Assembly (NCBI GenBank): GCA_024509875.1
Contig: JAMPIV010019867.1
Span: 1-64,000, forward strand
DNA length: 64,000 nt
Direction of reading: 5' to 3'
Source of the DNA: Oreohelix idahoensis
Lineage: Eukaryota > Mollusca > Gastropoda > Stylommatophora > Oreohelicidae
The stretch's first letter is position 1; every line of letters begins with the position of its first letter. Both the position numbers and the translations under genes were made by a program. Positions 1 through 10,183 of this stretch are shown piece by piece. The notes beneath the pieces were generated by a model. The model ran no database searches. It was not told where the DNA came from and saw only the letters and a list, made by a program, of their open reading frames with translations.

Positions 1-739
1 GAGGATTATGTATAGAGGGGAAATTTATATATTGTTTTGGGAGGAAGGGAGTTGTTTTTAAGGGTTTGTGATTGGGGTAAGTTTGGGGTTTGGAATGGAT
101 GGAGGGGGAGTATAGGAGGGGTAATTTTAGTTAGTTATGTATGGGTATTTTGTTTTGTGTTGGGGGTGGGAGGTTTTGATGGTTATAGTTTGGATTATAG
201 AGGAGAGAGTGTATATTTGAGGAATGATAGAGGGGGTTGTAGTATGGATAGTTTGGGGGGGGGATGTAGGTATGGGGGGGTGTTTTGGTATAGTAAAGGA
301 AAATGTGGGTGGGGGTTTTGATGTTTTTTAGAGGTGGTGGTTTGTTTATTGTTGTGGGGGGGTAGGGGTTTTATGTTATGGTAAATGTATGATATGAGGA
401 GTTTATGGTGGGTTTTTGTATGTGGGGGTTAGATGAATAGGTGAGAGGGGTTTGGGGTGTGTGGGGGGGGAAGGTGGGGGGAGGGTATTTGTTGTGGGTT
501 TTAGGGTAGATTTGTGGAATGTTGGTATGTTTGTGTTTAATTTTTTTTTGTGGGGGGTGGAAGGTATATGGGTTGATGGGAGGAGATGTTTTTTGGGGGG
601 TGTTAGGGGGGGGGGGGGGGTTTTTTAAGGTAGGGTATGTTTGTGAAGTAATGGGTTTAGAATTTGGGTGGGGTGAGAGATTTGTAGTTGGTTTTTGGGA
701 GAGTAGTGTTTGTAGTTGGGGGGGGGGGAGTGGTTTTTT
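1..739. other. Cytosine-free G/T-rich tract
   Basis: I see no C on the plus strand from base 1 to 739; the first C is base 740, after which C returns at ordinary frequency. G makes up roughly half the bases and A is low. The tract is not an obvious tandem repeat, though it has several G runs of 7 or more. Apparent reading frames here are compositional: with no G on the minus strand, TAG and TGA cannot occur there. It may be a consensus or base-calling artefact at a low-quality contig region, or a strand-asymmetric deaminated tract. I cannot tell these apart from sequence alone. Confidence 0.85.
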
Positions 740-1333
740 CAAACACTTGTTAACGTGGCCTAGTTTTGGGCTATGGGGGATGCTGATATAGTCACTTAGG
801 GGGCGTTAGTTTCGAGTAGACCACTAGTTCAAATAAGCTTGATAAAGCAACAGTGCGTTGAAGCCAGCTCACATTTTTGCAAAATAAAAGCCTGGAACAT
901 AAGCAGATGGGAATTTGTGCCAGTAATTGTGCCAGAATTCATTGCTAATCAACGTATCTGTGTTTATTTCCATGAAAATTGTGGTAAGCTTGAACCATTC
1001 AGTATCTTTTAATGAAAATTGAATGTAAATTGTTAATTTATGCCTGTATATATATGTGTAGTTCAGTGGCAAACAGGAGATAAAGCCTATAATGCTCCAG
1101 CCTGAACAGAGGGTGTCGGAGGGAAGTAAAACGGCATGGAATGGCCAAATAGTACACTGACACCTGGATGATTGATTAGACAGAAATAATGCTGGAAGTG
1201 CAGAGGCGTGGTAACCATTAAGGAGGTAAATACTGGTATAAAGTATTTCAGATGAAGCTGACAGTTGGCCTAACGCTCTGAACTCAATGTTTGTGTTGTA
1301 TTGTGTTCAGTGTAGAACTAGAGTATCAATTAG
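740..1333. other. Unassigned intergenic sequence
   Basis: Ordinary-composition DNA starting abruptly at base 740. I see no convincing coding region, RNA gene or repeat structure here. Confidence 0.5.
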
Positions 1334-1574
1334 TTATGAAGTAGAAGGTATATCCTTCTTGTTTTCAGGGACCGTGGTCTTGATGGTATTGAGCTGCACC
1401 TGGTCAGAGCTTTGCTGAATCCAGAGTCGGACAGCATACTCCTTGGTCCATTTAGCTATCAGTGAGGTGTCTCCAGAGCCCAGAGGAGAATTCGAGCAGA
1501 AGAGTCCTTTCCTGCCGCCATCACTCAAGATAAGCTGATTTGGCCAGCTGAGCTCAACATTATGTCCCCTCATC
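1334..1574 (-). CDS. Possible terminal exon of an unknown host gene
   Basis: A 79-codon open segment on the minus strand with mixed amino-acid composition (W, C, G and charged residues), ending in a stop at 1334. Immediately upstream of its first ATG on the minus strand is a short T-rich stretch ending in AG, which could be a splice acceptor. I recognise no domain and see no transposon motif. It lies outside the identified repeats, so a host 3' exon is possible, but a chance open frame is about as likely. No polyadenylation signal was found just downstream. Confidence 0.25.
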
Positions 1575-2235
1575 TTGAAATGACTTTATAAAAATAACAT
1601 TCAGAGGGGGATTTAATTGTCTTAATATCAGGAACTGAGAACATCTCCAATACTAGTTTCCTTAAGACAAACTATTGAAGTCATGATGACAAATACCAAC
1701 AGAGCTTGAACAAAATAAAACCAGTATTACCTCATTTTACTACTACACAACTGACACACATAGGATATTTTTAATAATATATGTCACTACAATATTCATA
1801 TTAATCCATTCTGTACATAACTTGTAATGAAAATTGATTGTGATTCCTGGTTCCTTTGTAATTGAATCAGGACACATATTCATTCATATCAGCAATGAAT
1901 ACATATTGTTATTTGAAAAGTTATCAGTGACTCCTTAAGATATCCTTTAGAGTGTTATATGTATGTGAGTGTCCCAGTGTTGTCAAGTATAGTGGAATAA
2001 ATTAAATTGTTTATCTGTCTGTTGTTGTTTTGACTTACACTTCATCCTACACATACCCTAGACACATAACGTAGTCATCACACTATTGCAGAATAATTCT
2101 GACTGAGATATATAGATATGTGGTAGCAAGTAAGGTTATCTATAATACACTACTCTTAATAGATATAGATACCTTCACAGCTGATCTCAGTCAGTACACT
2201 AAGTCCCCTATAAATATTTATAACATCCCACTTCA
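1575..2235. other. Unassigned AT-rich sequence
   Basis: No supported gene or repeat; AT-rich, non-coding in appearance. Confidence 0.4.
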
Positions 2236-2745
2236 CCACACTCAGCAAGAAAGAGGTTGGTAAGAAAACGAAGATGGCTGTATACCGCTCCACCTATGTC
2301 CCAGTCTTGACATATGGATGCGAGTCGTGGGCAATGACTACAACCCACAAAAGCCAGATCCAAACCTCAGAAATGAGGTATCTGAGGAAAGTGGTTGAAG
2401 TAACAAGAAGAGACATGGTCCGCAACCAGACGATCCGTCAAGGCCTAAAATCCCATCCGCTGCAGACCCAAATAGAACAGTCCTAACTAAGATGGTTTGG
2501 CCATGTCTGCAGAATGGGAGAAGATCGGCTACCACGACAAGCATGGGAAACAAAGAGCCAGGGATCCAGACCTCCAGGACGACCCAGAGTCCGCTGGGAG
2601 GACAACATTAGACAATCTTTGAAGGACCGAGGACTAGAATGGAACCAGGCCAGGAAGAAGACGGCTGATAGAATGGTCTGGCGCTCTCTCTTCCAAACCT
2701 CTACACCTCACGGTAGAAGGGGAACGACTAAGTAAGTAAGTAAGC
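2236..2745 (+). pseudogene. LINE ORF2 C-terminal relic (family gamma)
   Basis: The plus strand encodes the region after the reverse transcriptase fingers and palm of a non-LTR retrotransposon: a VLTYGCESWAMT block, then LRWFGHVCRM, then a GRPRVRWEDNI block. These are standard C-terminal landmarks of invertebrate LINE ORF2 proteins. One in-frame stop lies between the first two blocks (about 2484-2486). The relic ends in a short AAGT microsatellite (about 2728-2743), consistent with a LINE 3' tail, so it is a 5'-truncated insertion. A shorter related copy sits at about 51590-51785, with matching sequence around the GRPRVRWEDNIRQSL segment. Confidence 0.8.
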
Positions 2746-3403
2746 TATACTAATTTCACTTTCTCATCACTGACAGTTTCTATGCTCACAATGCTGACAG
2801 AAATGGTTCTAATGTGTACTCATCTCTCTTAAACAGTTCTGTTCTCCGTAGTTTGCTTCACACAACTCCTGCTGAGGTTCGTTACTTTAGCCCACCCAAG
2901 ACTGAGGGGGACCAAAGATGTAGAGTCTGGTCAACCTCTATGCTCCTGCGGGGTTCCAGGCAGCGGGATTGACTCGAACATACGACCTCAGTTTTTAGGA
3001 CACAAATGAACCTGTAACAAAGCAAAAATAGGGGCTAATTTCTGTCCTCAAGCCCACCTATTTCTAGTGTTAGTGAAATGAGCGTGTCTCAGATGTATGC
3101 ATGTAGGATGAATGACAACATGGCTCAGTATGATTTAGAAATAGCGAGACAAGACATGTGTCTACTTGCAAAGCATTCTTTCTGATAAACTAATGCATGG
3201 ATACATTCAATAATATAGATTCAATACATGAATACATTTAATACATTAATACATCCCATAATATAAATCAATACATGAATAAATCCAATAATATGTACAC
3301 CTAGGTGTGATACAACAATGTCCTTCCCCCTATACTATACCACGCCCTCTCTGTCAAGTGCTATACTAGCTGGTAACATATATCCTAACAATATTGTTAT
3401 GTT
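2746..3403. other. Unassigned sequence with AATACAT-rich patch
   Basis: No gene seen. 3190-3300 has loosely repeated AATACATGAATACAT-like words; 2890-2995 has a weak box-B-like word on the minus strand but no matching box A, so I do not call a SINE. Confidence 0.4.
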
Positions 3404-3690
3404 CTTATGATAGGAGTATATGAGACGAGGACTGTTTGGTTATATATATATCAGGTGGGAGTTATAGGAGACAATAGATTGGAGTTAGATGAGACAATAG
3501 ATCGAGTCCTAACAAGGACTGTTTTGGTTATATTGCAGTTTGGAGTTATCAGAGACAATAGACTGAAGTTATAGACTGACAATAGATTGAGTCCTAACAA
3601 GGACTGTTTTGGTTATATTTGCAGTTGGTCTTATCTGAGATAATAGACTGAAGTATAGGAGACAATAGATTGAGGTATGAGTCCTATTAG
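3404..3690. repeat. Tandem repeat, about 85-bp unit, about 3 copies
   Basis: The phrase GTCCTAACAAGGACTG followed by TTTTGGTTATAT recurs at 3506 and 3591, with a degenerate earlier copy near 3420 and a partial one after 3640. Between them are variants of GGAGTTAT and GAGACAATAGA. Non-coding. Confidence 0.7.
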
Positions 3691-4306
3691 TCTTTGTCTA
3701 TATCAATCATATACATTCATAGTGAACCCAAAATATATTAAATATATACAGGTGTAGGTAGTATAATGACACACAACAAATACCAACATTATATACCTGC
3801 TGAAGGCCTATTTTTCTAAGGGTTATCGCAAATATATTTACCCTCCTAAGATTTTAAACTGGCCAGGTTTTGATGCGACTTAGTGAAGTAGGTTGCAGGT
3901 CGATGCCCTCAGGTAAGCACTAAATCAAAGTGACAGGTTCTTCCTCTTCAGTCAGTATCTCTGGCGTCAAGTTCGGGGTTGCGTGGTTAGCATAAAATCC
4001 ACCCGATTATATAGGCAGCTAAATGCTTAAGCAAGGCTTTCGGTTGGTTCCTGGCGGAGCAAAATGATTGGTTTCCTCCGGTTTTGTACCTGGTCTCATA
4101 CAGCCTAATTTTATTCAGTTTTAGCCGCCATCTTGCGTGAACTGCGTGAACAGTATAATTTATTCTGTCTCAAAGACTGGTGAACGGTGCAAGTTGATTG
4201 GTTGAAGCAAATCTGTATCTCGACATAGTGATTAACAAAGTAGTGGGTTACACTTCGTTTCACGACACTCTTTAACATTCCGTTACATAGTTATACCCAT
4301 ATATAT
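3691..4306. other. Unassigned sequence
   Basis: No supported feature between the 85-bp repeats and the left end of the Tc1-like element. Confidence 0.4.
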
Positions 4307-4307
4307 A

Positions 4308-4334
4308 CTGAAGAACATTAAAAACGCACCACTT
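4308..4334 (+). repeat. Left terminal inverted repeat of Tc1-like element
   Basis: Contains TTAAAAACGCACCAC, identical to the inverted sequence at the right end; the outer 10-12 bases are diverged between the two ends. AT-repeat sequence lies just outside. Confidence 0.8.
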
Positions 4335-4601
4335 TTATATATACTGATGCCGAGAAGCTGGAAAAAAAGTGTGGGAATGGATTTTCCCCGTGTTTGTCAT
4401 GAGGTAGAGAGCGAATGGCTGTTGGAATGGAAAGTGCATGATTCAACCCCCGGGTTTGTGTACAAACTACATGAAAACAATGAAAGTTACACGTGCAACA
4501 CGATTCCCAACAGCTATGACCCTGAAAATGTGTACGCGTTGTGGCAGTATACTCGGTATAAAAAGGCCGTTGAGACAAAACACCCAGTACATGTGCTTGA
4601 A

Positions 4602-5588
4602 ATGCCACGACTATCTGAAAACGATAGCCAACGAGCCATTGGTATGTTGGAGACCGGAATGAGCTTGCGGGCTATTGCCAGAAGAATGAATTGCCACAAC
4701 AGCACTATTGTACGTCTCAATGAACGTTACGAAACCACTGACAGTGCCCGGGATAGACTTCGGAGTGGCCAACTACGAGTTACTACCCCTGCGCAAGATC
4801 GTCATATTGTGCTGAGTCACCTAAGGAATCGTTCTCTCCCTGCAAGTCAAACAGCAAGAGCAATAGTGAGTAGACGTGGGCAAGTCTCTCGAATGACAGT
4901 CATACGACGACTCAGAGATACAGGCCTTACTGCAAGACGACCTTATGTTGGGCCAAACTTGACTCACAGACATCCTCAGCAGCGCCTGCAATGGGCAGAG
5001 CAACATGTCAGATGGACTAGACTGCAGTGGAATGCTGTCCTATTCACAGACGAGAGCAGATTCAACATATCCTTTGCTGATGGACGTATGCGGATTTGGC
5101 GACGGTATGGAGAGCGCTTTGCAGATTGCTATATTCGTCAGCACAACCGATTTGGAGGTGGCAGTATTCACATTTGGGGATGATTCAGTTTTCACCATCG
5201 CTTGCCTCTTCACGTCTTCCGTGGAAATGTTAATGCTGTGACATATTGAGATGAGGTTCTGGATGCATTCGTTGCTGCTGCGTTCACAATTTATCTAGAC
5301 TTGCAGCTTCTCCAGCAGGATAACGCACGTGCGCACACCGCATGCATTACGCAGCAATATCTACAGCAGCAGAACATTGTGACGATTGATTGGCCTGCCC
5401 TATCACCAGACATGTCCGCTATAGAACATCTGTGGGACGAGCTTGGACGCAGAGTCTACAGGCAAAGTTCTCCGGCTAATCTGCAGCAGCTCGAAGCTGC
5501 TCTTACACGTGAATGGGACTTGATTCCCCGGAATTTCTTTCAGAGACTTGTGCGTTCCATGCGGAGCCGCTGCCAAGCTTGTTTGCAA
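4602..5588 (+). pseudogene. Tc1-like transposase, DD34E, degraded
   Basis: Cut-and-paste transposase acting on its own inverted repeats in the nucleus. I start it at the ATG at 4602 because the following residues (MPRLSENDSQRAIGML) are the typical Tc1 paired-like helix-turn-helix start; about 85 open codons upstream look like 5' UTR. Visible in order: two helix-turn-helix regions, the first catalytic D in LFTDESRFN, a GRMRIW block, the second D in QQDNARAHT, and the third acid E in SAIEHLWDELG, with 34 residues between the last two (DD34E). Stops interrupt the middle (about 5181 and 5249). The frame is cut at 5588 by the LTR element, and the expected C-terminus lies beyond it. Confidence 0.9.
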
Positions 5589-5928
5589 TGTGACGGTGCG
5601 AAGACGATGTGTGAAGGAGAATAAGGATTTGTGTGTAATGTTGTCGTCACTCTCTCTGGCCTACTTTCACACACGTGCCGCAGTCACAGAAAAACTCTTG
5701 ATGACAGGGGTCCCACTTTTATTAATGAAACCCTATCAGGTAGCACAAGAATCATACAGAAACAATGGTGTCCGCAAGTTTACTTTGAAGACAATTCCTA
5801 AGCAACACCATATAACCAAGCTATTTAGGTAACACCATCTATTAACCCAGCACAGACTGCTGGACTCTCTGAAATAAAATGAAACAAAATAAACTAGCAT
5901 CGCACTAATGGACAAACATCATCTACGT

Positions 5929-5931
<3 letters not shown>

Positions 5932-6018
<87 letters not shown>
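5932..6018. repeat. AT microsatellite within left LTR
   Basis: About 87 bp of AT dinucleotide; the partner LTR has a much shorter tract at the same place, so the expansion happened after insertion. Confidence 0.95.
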
Positions 6019-6025
<7 letters not shown>

Positions 6026-7305
6026 AAAATATGCAAGTACATGCACTTAAATGACCATGTGTGTGGGTGTGTGTGTTCATGCAAGTCTGTATGTATGTGT
6101 AATCAACAATAAACATATCTCCATCAACAACAATGCCTTCATACGCATATTAGACACTAACTCCATCATAACGCGAGATAAAACTTAAATGAAGCACTTC
6201 TATCTATGATGAAATATTCCACACAGCGCACTGGTCTAAATGACATCAATTTATCAGTATCTTAGAGGTCTAGCTGCTCTAAAGAAAAAGGAGATATATA
6301 CTCTATTCTTACAGCTCTGTACTAAATGTAATAGGGATAGGCTACTCACGGAGCTAGAGGGTACGCTAATCTTTCTCTCACAATAATCACTGATGTAACA
6401 TTAACCACACTTACGGCTCACAAGAATGCAATATAACCATTATTTAACACTACACAACTAATAATAATAATGGTAATAAATACACACTTGTATACAGCAC
6501 AATGCGACACTAGAATTCCTCTTATAAATTCACTTAGTACTTTACACATTTAACACACAGTCTCACTGTTGAAAATAGCGATGAGATATACGTGAAATTA
6601 CACTTAAATACACATAAGTCACCAGTCAGCTTCTATCAAGCTATAGATAGACAAACACTACAAAGTATTAACTTTTAAACCTGAAAGTCTAATATTACTA
6701 AATCTAAAGTATTATAAAAATGTACTTATATGCAAGCATACTTCTATGTCGTTAGTTCTCTTAGCACAGACGCAACTATGCAAAAGCCCACAACCTCAGT
6801 TGGTTATCGTAAAAGGCGCGTTTTGCACAAAAACGATCTGGCTACTTCTCAGCTCTCTGACTGAAGCCTCTCACTGTTTCAGTCTTTATCTGCATCTCCA
6901 ACCATGTACCACATGATAGCTACGTCAAAATGTCAGGGAAAGCTCCACCCATCTCTCTAGGGAGCAAATCAGGAGTCCTATGCTCAGTATGGATGACATG
7001 AGATCACATCTTAGTCAAGAAAATCTTCCTAATCGACACAACTCAAGGTCCGCCCACTAATGATTACATTCCCACGATATCACTTGCCTGGAGTCACACC
7101 TCACGGTTTTAGTGCTCAACAAGATGTGTTATCAGACCGCGCCAGGATGTCTAACAACCGATGTCTGTCTCCTGTTACATCTGCGTCTCATACGTTTGTC
7201 TACTTCATGGATGGCAAAGGTGTGTTTCGTTTAAATCGCCCCTTCTCGTGGGAGAATGCCAACATGAGCACAAATATACACCGTAGACGAGATCGACAAC
7301 TATTA

Positions 7306-7951
7306 ATAATAATAATAATAAATTCTTTAAGCACCAAACACGGCGCATAAGGCAGAAACCATTGCTCTCCAGGTTGTTTGTTGTGACGCCACTCCTCTTA
7401 ACTCTTGCACATTATTTAGGCCCACCGTTCTTCCTTCTCTTATTATTGTTCTTCTGAGTGTTTCTTTTGGTCTTCCTTTTTTCCTCTTACCCTCAGGAAC
7501 CCAAGTGAGCGCCTGTAGTGGTATTCTGTTGTTTTGCATTCGTATGACATGACCGATATATGACCATCGTCTTTTCCTTATATAGTCGGAGACATATTTC
7601 TGCCTAGAGTCTTCTCTTATTTGTCGATTAGTCTTGAATTCTTTCCAACTGATGTTCATGAGTTTTCTAAGACATTTGTTCTCGAATGTATTCAGCTTGT
7701 TCTCCAATGATTTTGTTATTTTCCAACTCTCACAGCCGTATGTTAACACTGAGATAACATTTGAATTAAACAGACGAAGCTTGGTATGTATATTCAATGA
7801 TCGTAATTTCCAAATGTTAGATAATCTATTGAAGGCGCTAGCTGCCAACGCAATTCTAGTATGGATTTCTCTTGTTGTGTCACCATCCTGAGTCATTTTA
7901 CTGCCTAAATAATTGAAACTTTCAACTTTCTGTAGTTTTTCCCCGTTCAAG
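7306..7951 (-). mobile_element. 5'-truncated LINE inserted in the left LTR
   Basis: Comparison with the intact right LTR shows this block as an insertion with a 4-bp ATTA target duplication (7302-7305, 7952-7955). It lies in minus orientation with an AAT-type microsatellite as its 3' tail (7306-7322). It contains only the C-terminal part of ORF2, as usual for target-primed insertions that stop early. Confidence 0.9.
7327..7950 (-). pseudogene. LINE ORF2 C-terminal fragment (family delta)
   Basis: 207 uninterrupted codons from the region after the catalytic palm of a LINE reverse transcriptase. Landmarks in order: FNYLGSKMTQDG, IRLFNSNVISVLTYGCESW-like block, RRWSYIGHVIRM, and a GRPKETLRRTI block near the end. 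The reading frame has no stop or frameshift, consistent with a recent insertion. It lacks the endonuclease and the catalytic reverse transcriptase core, so it is non-functional. It is distinct in sequence from the other LINE relics here. Confidence 0.88.
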
Positions 7952-7967
7952 ATTACTCAGTCAAAAA

Positions 7968-9509
7968 TTACACCTTTCTGGCCACACGGTCACATGTTCC
8001 GCCCCTAAATTTTTTGTGGTCCCCACAAACGTACTCTGCTCCATTGTCAGTTCCAAGTTTATGTCTGATTGCTTGTTGTGGTCTGGGAGAATTGTCCACT
8101 CGTACAGCGTCGCTACTTGATTGAGAGTTCAGCGAGTTAGTGCCTGCAGTTGTCGGCCTTGGCGGTGGATTGCTTCCAACGTGTTTTACACTTGTTTTCC
8201 GTCGATGTCGGCGTGCATTCCCCCCAATCTGATTTAGATTGGTGTCCTCTCCGGAGCGCCGGTGTGTATTCCCTCCTATCTGTTTAAGATGAGTTTCCTC
8301 TTCTGAACGTTGACTGCTTTTCTTGGCACCCTTAAGGTAACAGTTGTTACGGCCATCTCTTGGCCTGCACTCTGAAGACAACCTAGATGTGTCGGTACGT
8401 TTAGAGAGGGCGCTCTTTGAGGGGCAAACCGATATCAAGTGCTCTGGGGACTTACACTGAAAACATCGCTTCGGAAGCGGGCCCCGAGGGCACTTGGCAG
8501 CCATGTGGTCTGAAAAGTCTCCACAATTGTAGCATCTTATTTTTCTAGGCTTCCTCCGTGCCATGGGTCGCCTCCTGCTGCCCTTACATTCCTGGCCGCC
8601 AATGCCGCATACAAAGACCGCTTCAATGCCCTGAACAGATGGTTTGCTGTCAAATTCTACTTTCTCATTTCTCTCCAGACTACGGAATCCCTTTCTGAAA
8701 ATCTTAGTCTGATGCACAAAAACATCAACACCTCCATCATCCGGTGTAATAAATCCCCATCCTTTGTCGACATTATACCATTTACAGAATCCTTGCCGCC
8801 TTGCTGGTGCATCTGTGTTTTTACTTACCTCTAAATCATTGCGTTCACTATCAACTGCCTGACTCTCACCAACAGGAAGGTCTAGTTTTGGTTCCAGTTG
8901 ATTCAAACCTTGGTTCTGCTCTAGGTTTTCACACGGCTGGCACTGTTTCCTTTTTCTTCGCGTCTCCTTTTGTGCTGGCGCCATACTCTGTGCTAGCTGT
9001 GCTATCTGGGACTTTAGGCGAGCTACTTCAGCTTCGAGTTCGTCCTTCTCAGTGAGGGCTTCTACACTGGCTACCTGCACTGGTGCATCATGCTTTTTGC
9101 CTTCCCAGAAAAGAGCATAGTCCCTAACTTCCCTAAATGAAACACCAGGATTCTTTAGCACATGTTCCTTCACAAATGTCCTGCTCAGATCATTACTAAG
9201 CTGGGCAACAAAATGATCTCTGAGCATGGATTGGTCTGCGGGAGCCAAGCCTTTCTCAACGCGCGTTGCATTCAATCTCAGAAATAATTCATGCAACATG
9301 TGAGAGAATTCCATTACTGATAAGCTAGGCCCCTGTCTCATGGCATAGAAACCCCTTACCTCCGGCACTGTTATGTAAATCACCTTCACACGCGCATTGC
9401 TCGGGCTCTCTCCTGGTGTGAGGATTTCTTCACGGGAGCCACCTTCAGCTGTCGAGGTGCTCCCAGGCTCTGACCGGCATGTTGCGTCTGCGCATTGAGT
9501 TGACATCAC
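7968..9509 (-). CDS. Gag-like protein with cold-shock domain and two CCHC knuckles
   Basis: 513 codons, no interruption; start taken at the minus-strand ATG at 9509. Residues about 50-137 are a helical Ty3-type gag core, including the LRDHFVAQL and FREVRDYALFWE blocks. 153-180 looks coiled-coil. 241-303 is a cold-shock domain with the RNA-binding motifs KGWGFIT and VDVFVHQ. 326-340 (CX2CX5HX4C) and 349-362 (CX2CX4HX4C) are zinc knuckles separated by a PLPKRC linker. CSD followed by paired CCHC is the domain order of LIN28 proteins. A basic tail (405-446) repeats an IGGNxRR motif. Residues 486-501 contain TDNGAEYV, reminiscent of an integrase core. The last few codons run into the 3' LTR. Likely role: binding and packaging the element's RNA; the LIN28-like part may select RNA targets (inference). 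Confidence 0.85.
   Translation of the reverse strand: MMSTQCADATCRSEPGSTSTAEGGSREEILTPGESPSNARVKVIYITVPEVRGFYAMRQGPSLSVMEFSHMLHELFLRLNATRVEKGLAPADQSMLRDHFVAQLSNDLSRTFVKEHVLKNPGVSFREVRDYALFWEGKKHDAPVQVASVEALTEKDELEAEVARLKSQIAQLAQSMAPAQKETRRKRKQCQPCENLEQNQGLNQLEPKLDLPVGESQAVDSERNDLEVSKNTDAPARRQGFCKWYNVDKGWGFITPDDGGVDVFVHQTKIFRKGFRSLERNEKVEFDSKPSVQGIEAVFVCGIGGQECKGSRRRPMARRKPRKIRCYNCGDFSDHMAAKCPRGPLPKRCFQCKSPEHLISVCPSKSALSKRTDTSRLSSECRPRDGRNNCYLKGAKKSSQRSEEETHLKQIGGNTHRRSGEDTNLNQIGGNARRHRRKTSVKHVGSNPPPRPTTAGTNSLNSQSSSDAVRVDNSPRPQQAIRHKLGTDNGAEYVCGDHKKFRGGTCDRVARKV
7995..8012 (-). promoter_or_regulatory. Candidate polypurine tract of gag-only element
   Basis: Minus strand reads AGGGGCGGAACA directly before the 3' LTR; such tracts prime plus-strand DNA synthesis. 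Confidence 0.6.
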
Positions 9510-9844
9510 TGCTCTAGCCCTAACCTAGCAAAATACAATGCAAAAACAGATGGAAAGAAAACACTTATTATATTACAATAAATAATAGAAAGTGTCTCTT
9601 ATTTTTTTGCTTGCTCTTGTCTTCTCTTCGCTGTTGTGGCCTGCAGCAGTTTCAGGTGCTGCCTGGTGATACGATTGAGTCTCTGGCTGGATGTCAATCG
9701 TGGTAGGTAGGCCACTGGTTTGGCATAATAACACTGGCGTAGCAATAGTGTTCCTGTTTGTTATGATGGAGTATCATTAGTGAGGATACTATTGCAGGAA
9801 AATTGATATAACTGCAAACGGCGGGTCCTTGGCTTGATAAGATA

Positions 9845-10010
9845 TTCAATGGATGTACGGTGGTATGATTCTTCTCTGGGCCTGCGATGGTACAACTCTT
9901 CACCTGGCCTACGTTGGTGCGACTCTTCAATGGGCCTATGGTGCTTCGAATCTTCATGCGGTGGTGCGATTCTTTGCTGGGCCTATGGTGGTGCGAATCT
10001 TCACTGGGGA
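9845..10010. repeat. Degenerate tandem repeat in the gag-only leader
   Basis: Five to six imperfect copies of a roughly 30-bp unit with the core GGTGCGACTCTTCA and TGGGCCTA. It lies in the 0.67 kb leader between primer site and gag, so it would form part of the RNA 5' leader. Confidence 0.6.
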
Positions 10011-10163
10011 GATGTACTGGGTAGATGTGCTGCTCCGTCTGTGCTGGATGTTGTAATACTCTTGCAAGGTTTAACACGGGTATCCTTGGTGCTCACTGGT
10101 TGTAGTGCTCTCTTGCAACACTGAACATTTCGCGTATGACTCTATACTACACTGTCTGTCAGT

Positions 10164-10181
10164 ATCCTGTCGACGACGCCA
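10164..10181 (-). promoter_or_regulatory. Primer-binding site, serine-tRNA-like
   Basis: Two bases inside the 5' LTR the minus strand reads TGGCGTCGTCGACAGGAT. Its complement parses as CCA, discriminator G, a 7-nt acceptor strand CGACGAC and a 5-nt T-stem strand CCTGT. Discriminator G is typical of serine tRNAs, and the T-arm resembles metazoan tRNA-Ser. The assignment is from memory of tRNA structure. Confidence 0.6.
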
Positions 10182-10183
10182 TT

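Larger units (their letters stand above)
5589..7994 (-). repeat. 3' LTR (left) of gag-only element, interrupted by a LINE
   Basis: Matches 10184-11864. It is longer because of an expanded AT microsatellite (5932-6018, against about 16 bp in the other LTR) and a 646-bp LINE insertion at 7306-7951. Without the LINE and its duplicated target it is about 1.76 kb. Ends TGTGAC and GTCACA form a perfect 6-bp inverted pair. Confidence 0.92.

Noticed and set aside
371..742. 123-codon minus-strand open frame in the C-free tract
   Set aside because: The minus strand has no G there, so only TAA can stop a frame; the proline/threonine-rich product is compositional.
2890..2995. SINE on the minus strand
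   Set aside because: Only a box-B-like word; no box A, tail or target duplication.
7060..7350. 96-codon frame also found at 11580-12014
   Set aside because: It is LTR sequence duplicated in both LTRs, antisense to the element, and runs into unrelated sequence in each copy.
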